Made by a program: the position numbers and the translations under genes. A model generated the notes under the pieces. That model ran no database searches. It had not been told where the DNA came from and saw only the letters and a program-made list of their open reading frames with translations. Below, in pieces: positions 3,920-10,383 of a stretch of 10,383 nucleotides of DNA; position 1 is the first letter of the stretch; every line of letters starts with the position of its first letter. Origin of the DNA: JARRLC01 sp050290865 (GTDB lineage Bacteria; Pseudomonadota; Alphaproteobacteria; Rhizobiales; Rhodomicrobiaceae); NCBI GenBank assembly GCA_050290865.1, contig JBNKIW010000074.1, positions 1-10,383 of the forward strand, in the 5' to 3' direction.

Positions 3920-6829
3920 ATGCCGCGTTTGTTCATTTCTCATTCGAGCCAAGACAATCCGGTCGCGCTTGCTTTCAGGAAGTGGCTCGTCGCCAACGGC
4001 TGGGCCGAGAGCGATGTGTTCATTGATCTGCATGATCTTCGGGCGGGCGCCCGCTGGCGCGAGGAGCTGCGCAAGGCCAACACGGCCTGCGAGGCTGTTC
4101 TGTTTCTGGCTTCGCCCGAGTCGCTCGACAGCAAGGAATGCCAGGAGGAGCTGAAGCTCGCCGACATTCTGGAAAAAGAGATCATTCCCGTCATCGTGCA
4201 CGATGTTGCGCTCGATGATGCGCGGCTCAGCCGTTACAAGAACAGGGAAATCCAGATCGTCGATCTGCGCACCGCTCCGACCGAGCGCATGCCGACAGTC
4301 GAATATAAGGGCCAGGTGCATGAGTTGAACTTCTCGATAACCGCGCTCGCCGCCATCAAGGCGCGGCTTGACGATCTTGGTATTTCGCCGGGCAGCTTCC
4401 CGTGGCAGCCGAAGGACAAGACCAAAGGCCCCTATCCCGGTCTCAACGCCTTTGGCGAGGACGACGCGGGCATCTTCTTCGGCCGCGAGGCCGACATCGT
4501 TGCGGGGCTTGCCAAACTCAAGCTGATGCGCAAACGGCGCAATCCGCGCACGCTGGTCATTCAGTCCGCCTCGGGCGCTGGCAAATCGAGCTTCCTGAAG
4601 GCGGGCCTGTGGCCGAGGCTGAAGCGCGATGCCGATTTCGCCCCGCTGGCCATCCTCCGCCCCGCACAGGGTATCTTAACCGGCCCCGACGGTATCGGTC
4701 ACAGAATCGCGCCGTGGTTCGGGCGTCATCGCAAACAGAAGGTGCCGGGTGATATCGAGGCGGCGCTCATGCAACAGGACCGCAGTTCTGCTGTCGCCGC
4801 ACTTGCTGACCTCTTAACCGAGGCGACGCAACTGGCAACGGCCGAGCGCCGTGCTGGCGTCGTCGATGCGCGCCCGCCTGCGCCGCTGTTGGCCATCGAC
4901 CAGGGCGAGGAATTGTTCGCCTCCGAGGATGCGGCGGAAAGCGGCCGCTTTTTGGAACTCATCGCGGCGGTGTTCAACGATCTGCCGGAGGATGTGGACC
5001 CTTATCTGCTGCTGACCATCCGCGCCGACAGCCTGGAGCCGCTGCTGCAACACTGGCCGGAACTGAGGCTGGCGACGCCGGAGATGCAGGCATTGCCTCC
5101 CCTATCGCCGACCGCCTATCGCGACGTGATCACCAAGCCCGCCGAGGTCTACACGCAGCGGGTACGACGTCTCGCGGTCGAACCGGCCCTGGCGGACAAG
5201 CTGGCCAGCGACGCCACCGGCGGCGACGCGCTGCCGCTGCTTGCTTTCACGCTTGAGAAGCTGTTCGAGAAATTCGGGGCCGACGGCAATCTCACTCTGG
5301 CGCGTTACGAGAGCCTCGGCGGCATTGGCGGCTCCATCGACCGGGCGCTGGCTGATGCCCAGCGCCAGGCAGGTCCGGCGGGCAGCGAGGAGAGCTTGCA
5401 CCGGCTGATCGTGCCGGGCCTTGCCACCTGGGATCCGGCGGCCAACGCGGCCAAGCGGCTGGTAGCCCAAGCGGGCGAGCTGCTGGCGGGGGCGCGGGCC
5501 GCGCTCAAGCCTCTTGCCGACGCCATGGTCGCCCAGCGCCTCTTGACGCGCGGCGCGGAAGGCGAAGGCAAGGGCGCCGTCACCTTGGAGGTGGCGCACG
5601 AGGCACTGCTGAGGCGCAGGCCGATCGACGGCTGGCTCGCCGAGCAGAAGGATGCGCTGAAGCTGCGCGACGATGTGTTGCGGGAGGCCAGGGAGTGGGA
5701 GAGCGGCGGCAAGCAGGCCGATTTCGTGCGGCGCGGCACGCGGCTCGAAGCGGCGCTCGATCTTGCCGGCCAGCCGGATTACACGCCAGCGCTCGCGCCA
5801 GCCAAAGCATATCTCGCCGAGGGCCGGCGCCTGGAAGCGGCCTCGCGCAGGCGGACGCAGCGAGCCACTGCGGCAATTTTCGTGCTGATGGCGGGCGTGA
5901 TCGTTTCGCTGCTTGGCGTTATTTACAAAGCCGAACTGGGACAGCTCGCTTACGAGTGGACCACCGAACGCAACTTCATCGCCTCGCATGTACGGCCCAA
6001 AGTGCTGACCGCAGAGGCGGAGAAAGCCTTCGCCAGCCAACCGGGCAAAAAAACGTTTCGTGAATGCAAAAAAGATTGCCCGGAAATGGTTGTCCTGCCG
6101 CGCGGGGCGTTCAGGATGGGCTCACCGGATGGCCAGGGTCACCAGGTGAAGATCGATTATCCCTTGGCTGTGGGTAAGTACGCGGTGACATGGGATGAAT
6201 ACGATTTGTGCGTAGCCATGCGCGGTTGTGACAAGACGCCCACCGACCAAGGCTTTGGCAAGGGAAGTCGGCCGGTCATCAACGTATCCTGGGAGGAAGC
6301 GCAAAAGTACGTGGCCTGGCTCTCGCGGATGACAGGCAAGCCGTACCGCTTGTTATCGGAGGCCGAATGGGAATACGCCGCCCGCGGCATTACCTCCGCC
6401 GATGCGCCGCACCCCAAGTATTTTTGGGGCGATGACGATAAGGACATTTGCGCGCACGCCAATCTTGCCGATCAATCGTTCGGAAGCGCTGGTTACAGTA
6501 GCGCTGCGGTGAATTGCGATGACAAGTTCGCAGAAACAGCGCCTGTTGGAAAATTCCCCGCCAACGCTTTTGGCCTGCACGATATGGCTGGCAACGTTTG
6601 GCAATGGGTGGAGGATCCCTGGCATGCCAATTTTGCGGACAATCCGCCAGCGGACGGTTCCGTGTGGCAAGGCGGTGATCTGAAAAATCGTGTGGTCCGC
6701 GGCGGTTCCTGGAACTATACATCAGAGGATCTGCGCGCGGCCGCCCGCAGCAGGAGCGGTCCAGACGGCCGGAACCACTTTTTGGGTTTCCGGGTCTGCC
6801 GCGTTTTAGTTCCGCCCAGGACGCAATAA
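3920..6829 (+). CDS. TIR-nSTAND-TM-FGE receptor-like protein, target of a diversity-generating retroelement
   Basis: The product is 969 residues. Residues 1-145 form a TIR domain: RLFISHSSQD opens it, the BB-loop region follows (DLHDLRAG), and KECQEELKLA places the likely catalytic Glu77 of NAD+-cleaving TIRs. Residues 170-645 form an nSTAND-type NTPase: GPYPGLNAFGEDDAGIFFGR, Walker A SASGAGKSS (Lys222; first glycine replaced by serine) and Walker B LLAIDQGEELF (Asp327). Residues 649-669 are a transmembrane helix preceded by RRRTQR. Residues 720-961 form an FGE-sulfatase/C-type-lectin-fold domain (FRMGS, RLLSEAEWEYAARG, GLHDMAGNVWQWVED, VRGGSW, LGFRV). It lacks the two cysteines used by true formylglycine-generating enzymes, so it is probably a binding module. 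Its tail is the variable repeat. The start has a G-run four bases upstream. Domain calls come from motifs; a role in defence or signalling is inferred. Confidence 0.93.
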   Translation: MPRLFISHSSQDNPVALAFRKWLVANGWAESDVFIDLHDLRAGARWREELRKANTACEAVLFLASPESLDSKECQEELKLADILEKEIIPVIVHDVALDDARLSRYKNREIQIVDLRTAPTERMPTVEYKGQVHELNFSITALAAIKARLDDLGISPGSFPWQPKDKTKGPYPGLNAFGEDDAGIFFGREADIVAGLAKLKLMRKRRNPRTLVIQSASGAGKSSFLKAGLWPRLKRDADFAPLAILRPAQGILTGPDGIGHRIAPWFGRHRKQKVPGDIEAALMQQDRSSAVAALADLLTEATQLATAERRAGVVDARPPAPLLAIDQGEELFASEDAAESGRFLELIAAVFNDLPEDVDPYLLLTIRADSLEPLLQHWPELRLATPEMQALPPLSPTAYRDVITKPAEVYTQRVRRLAVEPALADKLASDATGGDALPLLAFTLEKLFEKFGADGNLTLARYESLGGIGGSIDRALADAQRQAGPAGSEESLHRLIVPGLATWDPAANAAKRLVAQAGELLAGARAALKPLADAMVAQRLLTRGAEGEGKGAVTLEVAHEALLRRRPIDGWLAEQKDALKLRDDVLREAREWESGGKQADFVRRGTRLEAALDLAGQPDYTPALAPAKAYLAEGRRLEAASRRRTQRATAAIFVLMAGVIVSLLGVIYKAELGQLAYEWTTERNFIASHVRPKVLTAEAEKAFASQPGKKTFRECKKDCPEMVVLPRGAFRMGSPDGQGHQVKIDYPLAVGKYAVTWDEYDLCVAMRGCDKTPTDQGFGKGSRPVINVSWEEAQKYVAWLSRMTGKPYRLLSEAEWEYAARGITSADAPHPKYFWGDDDKDICAHANLADQSFGSAGYSSAAVNCDDKFAETAPVGKFPANAFGLHDMAGNVWQWVEDPWHANFADNPPADGSVWQGGDLKNRVVRGGSWNYTSEDLRAAARSRSGPDGRNHFLGFRVCRVLVPPRTQ
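6689..6819 (+). repeat. DGR variable repeat (VR), end of the target gene
   Basis: This 131-bp segment aligns without gaps to the template repeat at 7007-7137 (offset 318). The 11 mismatches are at VR 6716, 6728, 6750, 6756, 6759, 6760, 6767, 6768, 6776, 6779 and 6780; the template has A at every one. They change eight residues of the FGE-like domain: Tyr933, Asp937, Ser944, Ser946, Gly947, Gly950, His953 and Phe954 (template: Asn at seven, Glu at 947). The last 39 bases (6781-6819) are identical and would serve as the homing-initiation region. After 6819 the copies diverge (GGACGC here, GTACGC in TR). Confidence 0.95.
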
Positions 6830-7006
6830 CCTCCTGCATCTTTACCTCTTAACCTCTTGTGCTTTCCGCTTGCGCATATGCTGATGGCTGGGGAAAAGGA
6901 GGGGGTCTGGGGGGCGAAGCCCCCCAGTCGCTGCACGAATCGGCATAAATTGCCTGTGTCCGGCGTCATTGGTGTTTGCCTCACAACGCTGGAACCTGAG
7001 CAGCTC
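6830..7006. other. Spacer between VR and TR with a GC-rich hairpin
   Basis: No gene is recognised. The first part is pyrimidine-rich with a repeated ACCTCTT. A strong hairpin follows: CTGGGGGGC (6907-6915), loop GAA, GCCCCCCAG (6919-6927), a 9-bp GC-rich stem without a T tract. Some DGRs have a hairpin just downstream of the VR that aids homing; this one lies 87 bp away, so it could be that, a transcription stop after the target gene, or the 5' boundary of the template RNA. An open frame from 6857 runs through the TR, but it only reflects the TR's copied FGE tail. Confidence 0.5.
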
Positions 7007-7137
7007 CGTGTGGTCCGCGGCGGTTCCTGGAACAATACATCAGAGAATCTGCGCGCGGCCGCCCGCAACAGGAACGAACCAGACAACCGGAACAACAATT
7101 TGGGTTTCCGGGTCTGCCGCGTTTTAGTTCCGCCCAG
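7007..7137 (+). repeat. DGR template repeat (TR)
   Basis: This copy is the unmutated template whose RNA is reverse-transcribed with errors at adenines. In the reading phase of the target it holds nine AAC/AAT codons (7031, 7034, 7046, 7067, 7073, 7085, 7091, 7094, 7097). Mutation at both adenines of an AAY codon can produce many residue types without creating stops. Seven of the nine differ from the VR. By hand count the TR has 29 adenines, 27 of them before 7100; 11 are altered in the VR and no non-adenine position is. Identity with the VR continues to 7142 apart from position 7138. The TR lies on the same strand as the target, Avd and reverse transcriptase genes. Confidence 0.95.
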
Positions 7138-7344
7138 TACGCTTTGCCGCCAGAGTCCTTGCCTTCACGGAGTCAGGGAGCGTGCCCAAAAGCGTCCAGG
7201 GCTGCTCATGCTGAGCACGGTCGGGGACCTGAACGGACTGAAGACCCCACCAAGAGGCGAGGTGGGCCGCCCGAAACCGGTACGGCGCCTGTCTTGCGGG
7301 ACGCATGGGCCCGGACAGGCGCCGTGAAGCCCCCGAGGTTACGA
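7138..7344 (+). ncRNA. Structured spacer of the putative DGR template RNA
   Basis: Between TR and the accessory gene are three hairpins: TGCTCA/TGAGCA with a 3-nt loop (7203-7217), CCCACC/GGTGGG with a 9-nt loop (7246-7266), and a 12-bp perfect stem ACGGCGCCTGTC/GACAGGCGCCGT with a 20-nt loop (7282-7325). The last ends 19 bases before the Avd-like start codon. In the studied Bordetella phage DGR, sequence downstream of TR is needed for priming and for binding of the reverse transcriptase complex. That this spacer does the same is inference; RNA boundaries are not known. The frame is open here and joins the Avd frame, but no motif supports translation. Confidence 0.5.
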
Positions 7345-7734
7345 ATGGCTGATAACGCGCGCCGCACCGGTGCCGCTCTCGAAGCCCATCACCAATTCAT
7401 GCTGTGGCTCGTGTCCGTCGTCGACAAATTGCCGAGGGCGCAGAAATTCCTGCTTGGCGACCGCATTCAGAGCACCGCCATGGACGTGCTGGAGGCCCTC
7501 ATCGAAGCGACCTATACGCAGGACCGGCGCGGCCAATTGAGCCGTGCCAACGTTGGCCTCGAAAAACTGCGCCACTTTTTCCGGCTCGCCGTCGAACTCC
7601 GGCACCTCGATGAGCGCCGCTACGAGCATGCCGCACGCTCTTTGGACGAAATCGGCCGCTTCGTCGGCGCCTGGGTGAAAACGCACGCCATCAATGGCGG
7701 CAGGAGAGCGGTGCATGGCCAAAAGGCACACTGA
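7345..7734 (+). CDS. avd: DGR accessory variability determinant (Avd-like four-helix bundle)
   Basis: The product is 129 residues, the normal length for Avd proteins, and is almost entirely helical by eye: HHQFMLWLVSVVDKLPRAQK, LLGDRIQSTAMDVLEALIEA, RANVGLEKLRHFFRLAVEL and RRYEHAARSLDEIGRFVGAW would form the four helices. KLPRxxKFxLGxR is the recurring segment of this four-helix bundle family. Avd forms a basic pentameric barrel that binds the reverse transcriptase and template RNA and is needed for mutagenic cDNA synthesis. The ATG at 7345 is chosen because GAGG sits six bases upstream and the family homology starts there; the frame is open farther upstream through the structured spacer. Its end overlaps the reverse transcriptase start by 20 bases, so the two are probably translationally coupled. 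Confidence 0.9.
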   Translation: MADNARRTGAALEAHHQFMLWLVSVVDKLPRAQKFLLGDRIQSTAMDVLEALIEATYTQDRRGQLSRANVGLEKLRHFFRLAVELRHLDERRYEHAARSLDEIGRFVGAWVKTHAINGGRRAVHGQKAH

Positions 7735-8821
7735 CCTTTTCGGCCGCATCGCCAGCTTCGGCGCCTTACGCGCAGCGGCCAAGAATGCCATTCTGGGAAA
7801 GCGCAAAAAGCCAGGCGCAAGCGCCTTCATGGCCAATTTCGAGCGCGAGTTGTTGCGGCTGGAGCGCGAGCTTCAAGGCGGAACCTACCGGCCCGGACGG
7901 TATGTGGAAATCCGCGTTCGCGATCCCAAGGAGCGCCTTGTCTCGGCCGCTCCTTTCCGCGACCGGGTCGTTCATCATGCCCTTTGCGCGGTTACTGGGC
8001 CCATCTTCGAGGCGGGTTTCATCGGCAATACGTTCGCGAACCGCGAGCGCAAAGGCACGCACGCTGCGATCCGCACCTATGAGCACTACCGGGACCGCCA
8101 CGCTCATGTCCTGCGCTGCGACGTGTTCCGCTATTTTCCTTCGATCGATCACGCGATCCTGAAAAACGACTTCCGCCGCCGCGTCGCTTGTGAGCGCACG
8201 CTTTGGCTAATGGACACCATCGTCGATGGTTCCAACCGCCAAGAGCCTGTTGATCTCTATTTCCCTGGCGATGACCTGTTCGAGCCTTACCGGCGCAGGC
8301 GGGGCCTGCCGATTGGCAATCTCACCAGCCAGCTCTCGGCCAATCTCTATCTCGACGGGTTTGATCACTGGGTGACAGAGGTCCTTCGCGCACCCTATGT
8401 GCGCTATATGGATGACTTCGCCCTCTTCCATGACGATCCCGCTATGCTGGCGGAATGGCAAGCGCTCATTAGCGGCTATCTCGCGGCACGCCGGCTGAAG
8501 CTGCACCCCCGCAAAACGGTGATTTTGCCTGTCGTGCAGCCCGCATTATTCCTTGGATTTGAGCTCGGCCCATGCGAGCTGCGACTCAGCCGCCGCTGTG
8601 AAAAAAAGCGCGCTCGCCGCCTGCCGGAGGACAATATACGCCGCTTTAGAGGGCGTCTGCGCGGGCTGAGGGACCGCTGCCGCGCCGGCACCATCACCGA
8701 GGCTGACATCAGGGCCAGGGTCGGCGCCTGGATCGTCCATGCCGAGCACGCCAACACCTTCCAGTTACGGAAGGCGATCTTTCGTGGCGGCTGGTTTGAT
8801 CCTGTTGGATGCCAAGTGTAG
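7715..8821 (+). CDS. DGR-type reverse transcriptase
   Basis: The product is 368 residues from the ATG at 7715 (AGGAG eight bases upstream; another ATG at 7694 lacks one). It copies the template RNA into cDNA with errors at adenines. Reverse-transcriptase blocks appear in order: the RVRDPKERLVSAAPFRDRVV segment, GNTFANRERKGTHAA, the first catalytic aspartate (Asp136 in LRCDVFRYFPSID), GLPIGNLTSQLSANLYLDGF and the catalytic YMDD at 231-234 (Asp233, Asp234), followed by LKLHPRKTV and LFLGFEL. The IGNLTSQ form of motif 4 is typical of DGR enzymes, where retroviral enzymes have a QG-xxxSP type. There are no maturase or endonuclease motifs, which argues against a group II intron. Gene order target-TR-avd-RT on one strand completes the DGR. 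Confidence 0.95.
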   Translation: MAKRHTDLFGRIASFGALRAAAKNAILGKRKKPGASAFMANFERELLRLERELQGGTYRPGRYVEIRVRDPKERLVSAAPFRDRVVHHALCAVTGPIFEAGFIGNTFANRERKGTHAAIRTYEHYRDRHAHVLRCDVFRYFPSIDHAILKNDFRRRVACERTLWLMDTIVDGSNRQEPVDLYFPGDDLFEPYRRRRGLPIGNLTSQLSANLYLDGFDHWVTEVLRAPYVRYMDDFALFHDDPAMLAEWQALISGYLAARRLKLHPRKTVILPVVQPALFLGFELGPCELRLSRRCEKKRARRLPEDNIRRFRGRLRGLRDRCRAGTITEADIRARVGAWIVHAEHANTFQLRKAIFRGGWFDPVGCQV

Positions 8822-8965
8822 GCGCGGGGCTGGCGACGGAAAAGGCCCCCGCCAAACGGCATCCGAAATGGCCGTATAGTCGGCAGCGTGGCGCGGTTGG
8901 CTTCCTGGCGAAGCAGCATGGCGGAAATCCGCCGGTGCCAGAGGCGAAGTGAGCGTGTGCCAGCT
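8822..8965. other. Short spacer between the DGR and a toxin-antitoxin pair
   Basis: No gene is recognised in these 144 bases. GCGGGG (8824-8829) can pair with CCCCGC (8847-8852), a weak hairpin just after the reverse transcriptase stop, without a T tract. It may help end the DGR transcript, but the evidence is slight. Confidence 0.3.
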
Positions 8966-8993
8966 TTGAGCATCGCCGGAAAAATGATAGAAT
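8966..8993 (+). promoter_or_regulatory. Sigma-70-like promoter of the DUF433/DUF5615 pair
   Basis: TTGAGC (8966-8971), a 16-nt spacer and TAGAAT (8988-8993) match the -35 at four and the -10 at five of six positions. Transcription would start near 9000, giving a leader of about 18 nt to the ATG at 9018. This suggests that the pair is expressed separately from the DGR. Confidence 0.5.
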
Positions 8994-9017
8994 GCCGCAA
9001 TGAACGGAGAAGTCGCT

Positions 9018-9242
9018 ATGCCGCTGCCCCACCCGCTTATCACGTCCGACGCCAAGCGCCTTGGCGGCACACCGGTGTTCGCGGGCACGCGCGTGCCGGT
9101 GCAAACGCTCTTTGATCACCTCGAAGCGGGCGATCCGCTCGACGTGTTTCTTGAGGATTTTCCCGATGTGACGCGGGAGCACGCCATTGCCGTGCTCGAA
9201 ATGGCGCGGAAGGCTGCGCTGACAAGCGTCGCTGCAGAATAG
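9018..9242 (+). CDS. DUF433-family antitoxin
   Basis: The product is 74 residues from the ATG at 9018, which has GGAG nine bases upstream; an ATG at 9000 has no such site and lies at the predicted transcription start. The segment LITSDAKRLGGTPVFAGTRV followed by PVQTLFDHLEAGDPLDVFLE is the DUF433 hallmark (GGxPvfxGTRvpV...), a compact winged-helix-like DNA-binding domain. The late part (FPDVTREHAIAVLEMARK) is the usual C-terminal helix of the family. DUF433 proteins are commonly found just ahead of DUF5615 PIN-like genes and are regarded as antitoxins. Here the partner begins 15 nt downstream, which supports that role. Confidence 0.87.
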   Translation: MPLPHPLITSDAKRLGGTPVFAGTRVPVQTLFDHLEAGDPLDVFLEDFPDVTREHAIAVLEMARKAALTSVAAE

Positions 9243-9257
9243 CAAGCAATTCACGCC

Positions 9258-9578
9258 ATGCGCATTTTGCTGGACGCCTGCCTGCCCAAGCGCCTCAAAT
9301 TGCAGCTTCCTGGGCATGAGGTGTGGACTGCGGGGGAAGCCCGATTGAACACACTCGACGATGGGCCGCTTCTCGAGGCTATCGCCGGGAAATTCGATGT
9401 GCTCATCACCATGGACAAGGGCATCCCCTTCCAGCAGAACCTGCAAGGCAAGCCGTTTGCGCTCGTTGTTCTGCGTGCCAAAAGTAATCGCCTCCCGGAT
9501 TTGCTACCCCTGGTTCCGGAACTGCTAGAGGTGCTCGCAAAGGCACAGCCCGGCGCGGTTGCCCAGGTTCCGGCATGA
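9258..9578 (+). CDS. DUF5615 PIN-like toxin
   Basis: The product is 106 residues. It begins MRILLDACLPKRLKLQLPGH, with the first acidic residue (Asp6) of the PIN-like nuclease fold. VWTAGEARLNTLDDGPLLEA follows, then the strand and acidic motif FDVLITMDKGIPFQQNL typical of DUF5615 proteins. These are predicted metal-dependent ribonucleases related to VapC and Mut7-C domains and pair with DUF433 antitoxins. There is no clear ribosome-binding site before the ATG, so translation may be coupled to the upstream gene 15 nt away. Length and key motifs look intact. Toxicity and nuclease activity are inferred from the family. Confidence 0.85.
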   Translation: MRILLDACLPKRLKLQLPGHEVWTAGEARLNTLDDGPLLEAIAGKFDVLITMDKGIPFQQNLQGKPFALVVLRAKSNRLPDLLPLVPELLEVLAKAQPGAVAQVPA

Positions 9579-10383
9579 ACTCTGTTGCGGAATAGTCACG
9601 CCGCGACCGAAGTCCCACGAGACCTTGGGTCTGTTGCTGCCCCAGACCGTCAGCGGTTATCACCCGCGCTGTTTGTCCGTTAAAGGCCGTTTGCTGCCCT
9701 CCAGATTTTTCGGCGGAGCGGCTCTTCCTGGAAGATAACCGGCCGTGCTAGCGCTCCTTCCATTATCCCCCTGATCGCCTGTCTTTCTTGTCCTACGAGG
9801 TGGGATCCGCTTCCAATCTGGGCCAAGGGTGGTCGTCGCCCTCAATAAAAGGGCGGCATGCGAACCGCGCTCCGTGTACGTTGCAGTTCTGACGTTGCGA
9901 AGGTGCGCTCACTTGAGACCATGAACGTCGGCGGGCGGCAGTGCGGATCGTTCTGTGTAAGCCGATTGCGACACTATCGCATGGCCCTGCCCGCTGGAGG
10001 TGTTTGTCTTGGGGCGTTATGCCGAGCAGCTCCATGACAGGCTGGGCATAGGTTGGGCTTTATGTTGGAGTAGCGGCTTTGCGGTTGATCAACTGGCCGG
10101 ATGTGCAACCTTTGCGGTTTTGTCGGACCCCTGCAAAAACATCCGTCTTAGGCAGCATTGATCTGCCCACGCAATTTCGTTAAAAAAAGATTGAACAATG
10201 TGCGTAGTCGGACTGGCTGCCTACGTCCCATCAACTGTCGCATTGGGGGGGCACCATGGCGGCTGGACGGTTTTGTGCTGGCAGAAACACTGTACGGATG
10301 CGCGCAGGCTCCAGCAGTCCAACTTCTTTCGCCTCGCCGACTCTGCCGCCCCCTCCCTCGCACCGCATTTCCCATTCATCAGC
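9579..10383. other. About 800 bp without a recognisable gene
   Basis: I found no motif that identifies a protein, RNA or mobile element here. A plus-strand frame is open from about 9964 to a TGA near 10162 with protein-like content (EVFVLGRYAEQLHDRLGIGW) but no suitable start codon and no family I recognise. A minus-strand frame is open from the right window edge to a TGA at 10231 (50 codons) and could be the end of a gene outside the window. Small hairpins occur at 9620-9632 and 10152-10167. The absence of a long convincing frame in such GC-rich DNA suggests decayed or non-coding sequence. Confidence 0.4.

Noticed and set aside
5102..6040. A 312-codon open frame antisense to the TIR-STAND gene
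   Set aside because: It lies wholly inside the well-supported coding sequence, is rich in Arg, Ala and Gly, and shows no motif; long antisense frames are common in GC-rich genes.
6857..7327. An open frame containing an FGE-like tail (VVRGGSWNNTSENLRAAAR)
   Set aside because: It is the template repeat read in the target's phase, not a second gene. The upstream part has no FGE domain.
7144..7344. N-terminal extension of the Avd-like protein by 67 residues
   Set aside because: The start at 7345 has GAGG at good spacing and matches the family length; the upstream part is low in motifs and coincides with strong RNA hairpins.
7715..8821. Group II intron, retron or abortive-infection reverse transcriptase
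   Set aside because: Adenine-specific VR/TR differences, the IGNLTSQ motif and the adjacent avd identify a DGR; no maturase domain, intron fold or msr-msd region was seen.
8709..9446. A 245-codon minus-strand frame across the DUF433 and DUF5615 genes
   Set aside because: It is the shadow of two recognised plus-strand genes and has no family motif.
1..10383. CRISPR arrays, tRNA or rRNA genes, and further VR copies
   Set aside because: No regularly spaced repeats or tRNA-like structures were seen, and only one VR matches the TR within the window.

Overview
The window is GC-rich double-stranded bacterial DNA with alphaproteobacterial character. This is inferred from codon use and from the IS66, MmcQ/YjbR, PemK-type and DUF433/DUF5615 genes; no rRNA or tRNA is present to confirm it. 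It looks like an accessory island with a decayed left half and an intact right half.

Left half (1-3900): the 3' end of an IS66-family transposase (1-477); a small MmcQ/YjbR-family gene (703-1065, minus); a Phd/YefM-like antitoxin and PemK/MazF-like toxin pair (2049-1336, minus) with a recognisable promoter and repeated operator-like boxes; then remnants: the C-terminal tail of a CHAT-domain (caspase-like) protein, a class I methyltransferase fragment (minus) abutting a tyrosine-recombinase fragment (plus), and a YchJ/SEC-C-type gene cut by a 209-bp miniature inverted-repeat element. The element has 17-bp perfect terminal repeats and a 5-bp target duplication; removing it in silico restores the gene exactly.

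Right half (3920-8821): a complete diversity-generating retroelement (DGR). The target gene encodes a 969-residue fusion of an N-terminal TIR domain, an nSTAND-type NTPase, one transmembrane segment and a C-terminal FGE-sulfatase/C-type-lectin-fold domain. The last coding bases of that domain are the variable repeat (VR, 6689-6819). The template repeat (TR, 7007-7137) lies downstream, followed by a structured spacer, an Avd-like accessory gene (7345-7734) and a DGR reverse transcriptase (7715-8821). VR and TR differ at 11 of 131 positions, all of them adenines in TR: the signature of adenine-specific mutagenic retrohoming. Charge distribution, the membrane segment and a strong cysteine bias suggest that the diversified domain is outside the cytoplasm while the TIR and NTPase domains are inside. 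This would be a receptor whose ligand-binding tip is rewritten by a retroelement and whose cytoplasmic effector may be an NAD+-cleaving TIR. Defence use is inference.

Right flank (8822-10383): a DUF433/DUF5615 toxin-antitoxin pair with its own promoter, then about 800 bp in which no gene was recognised.
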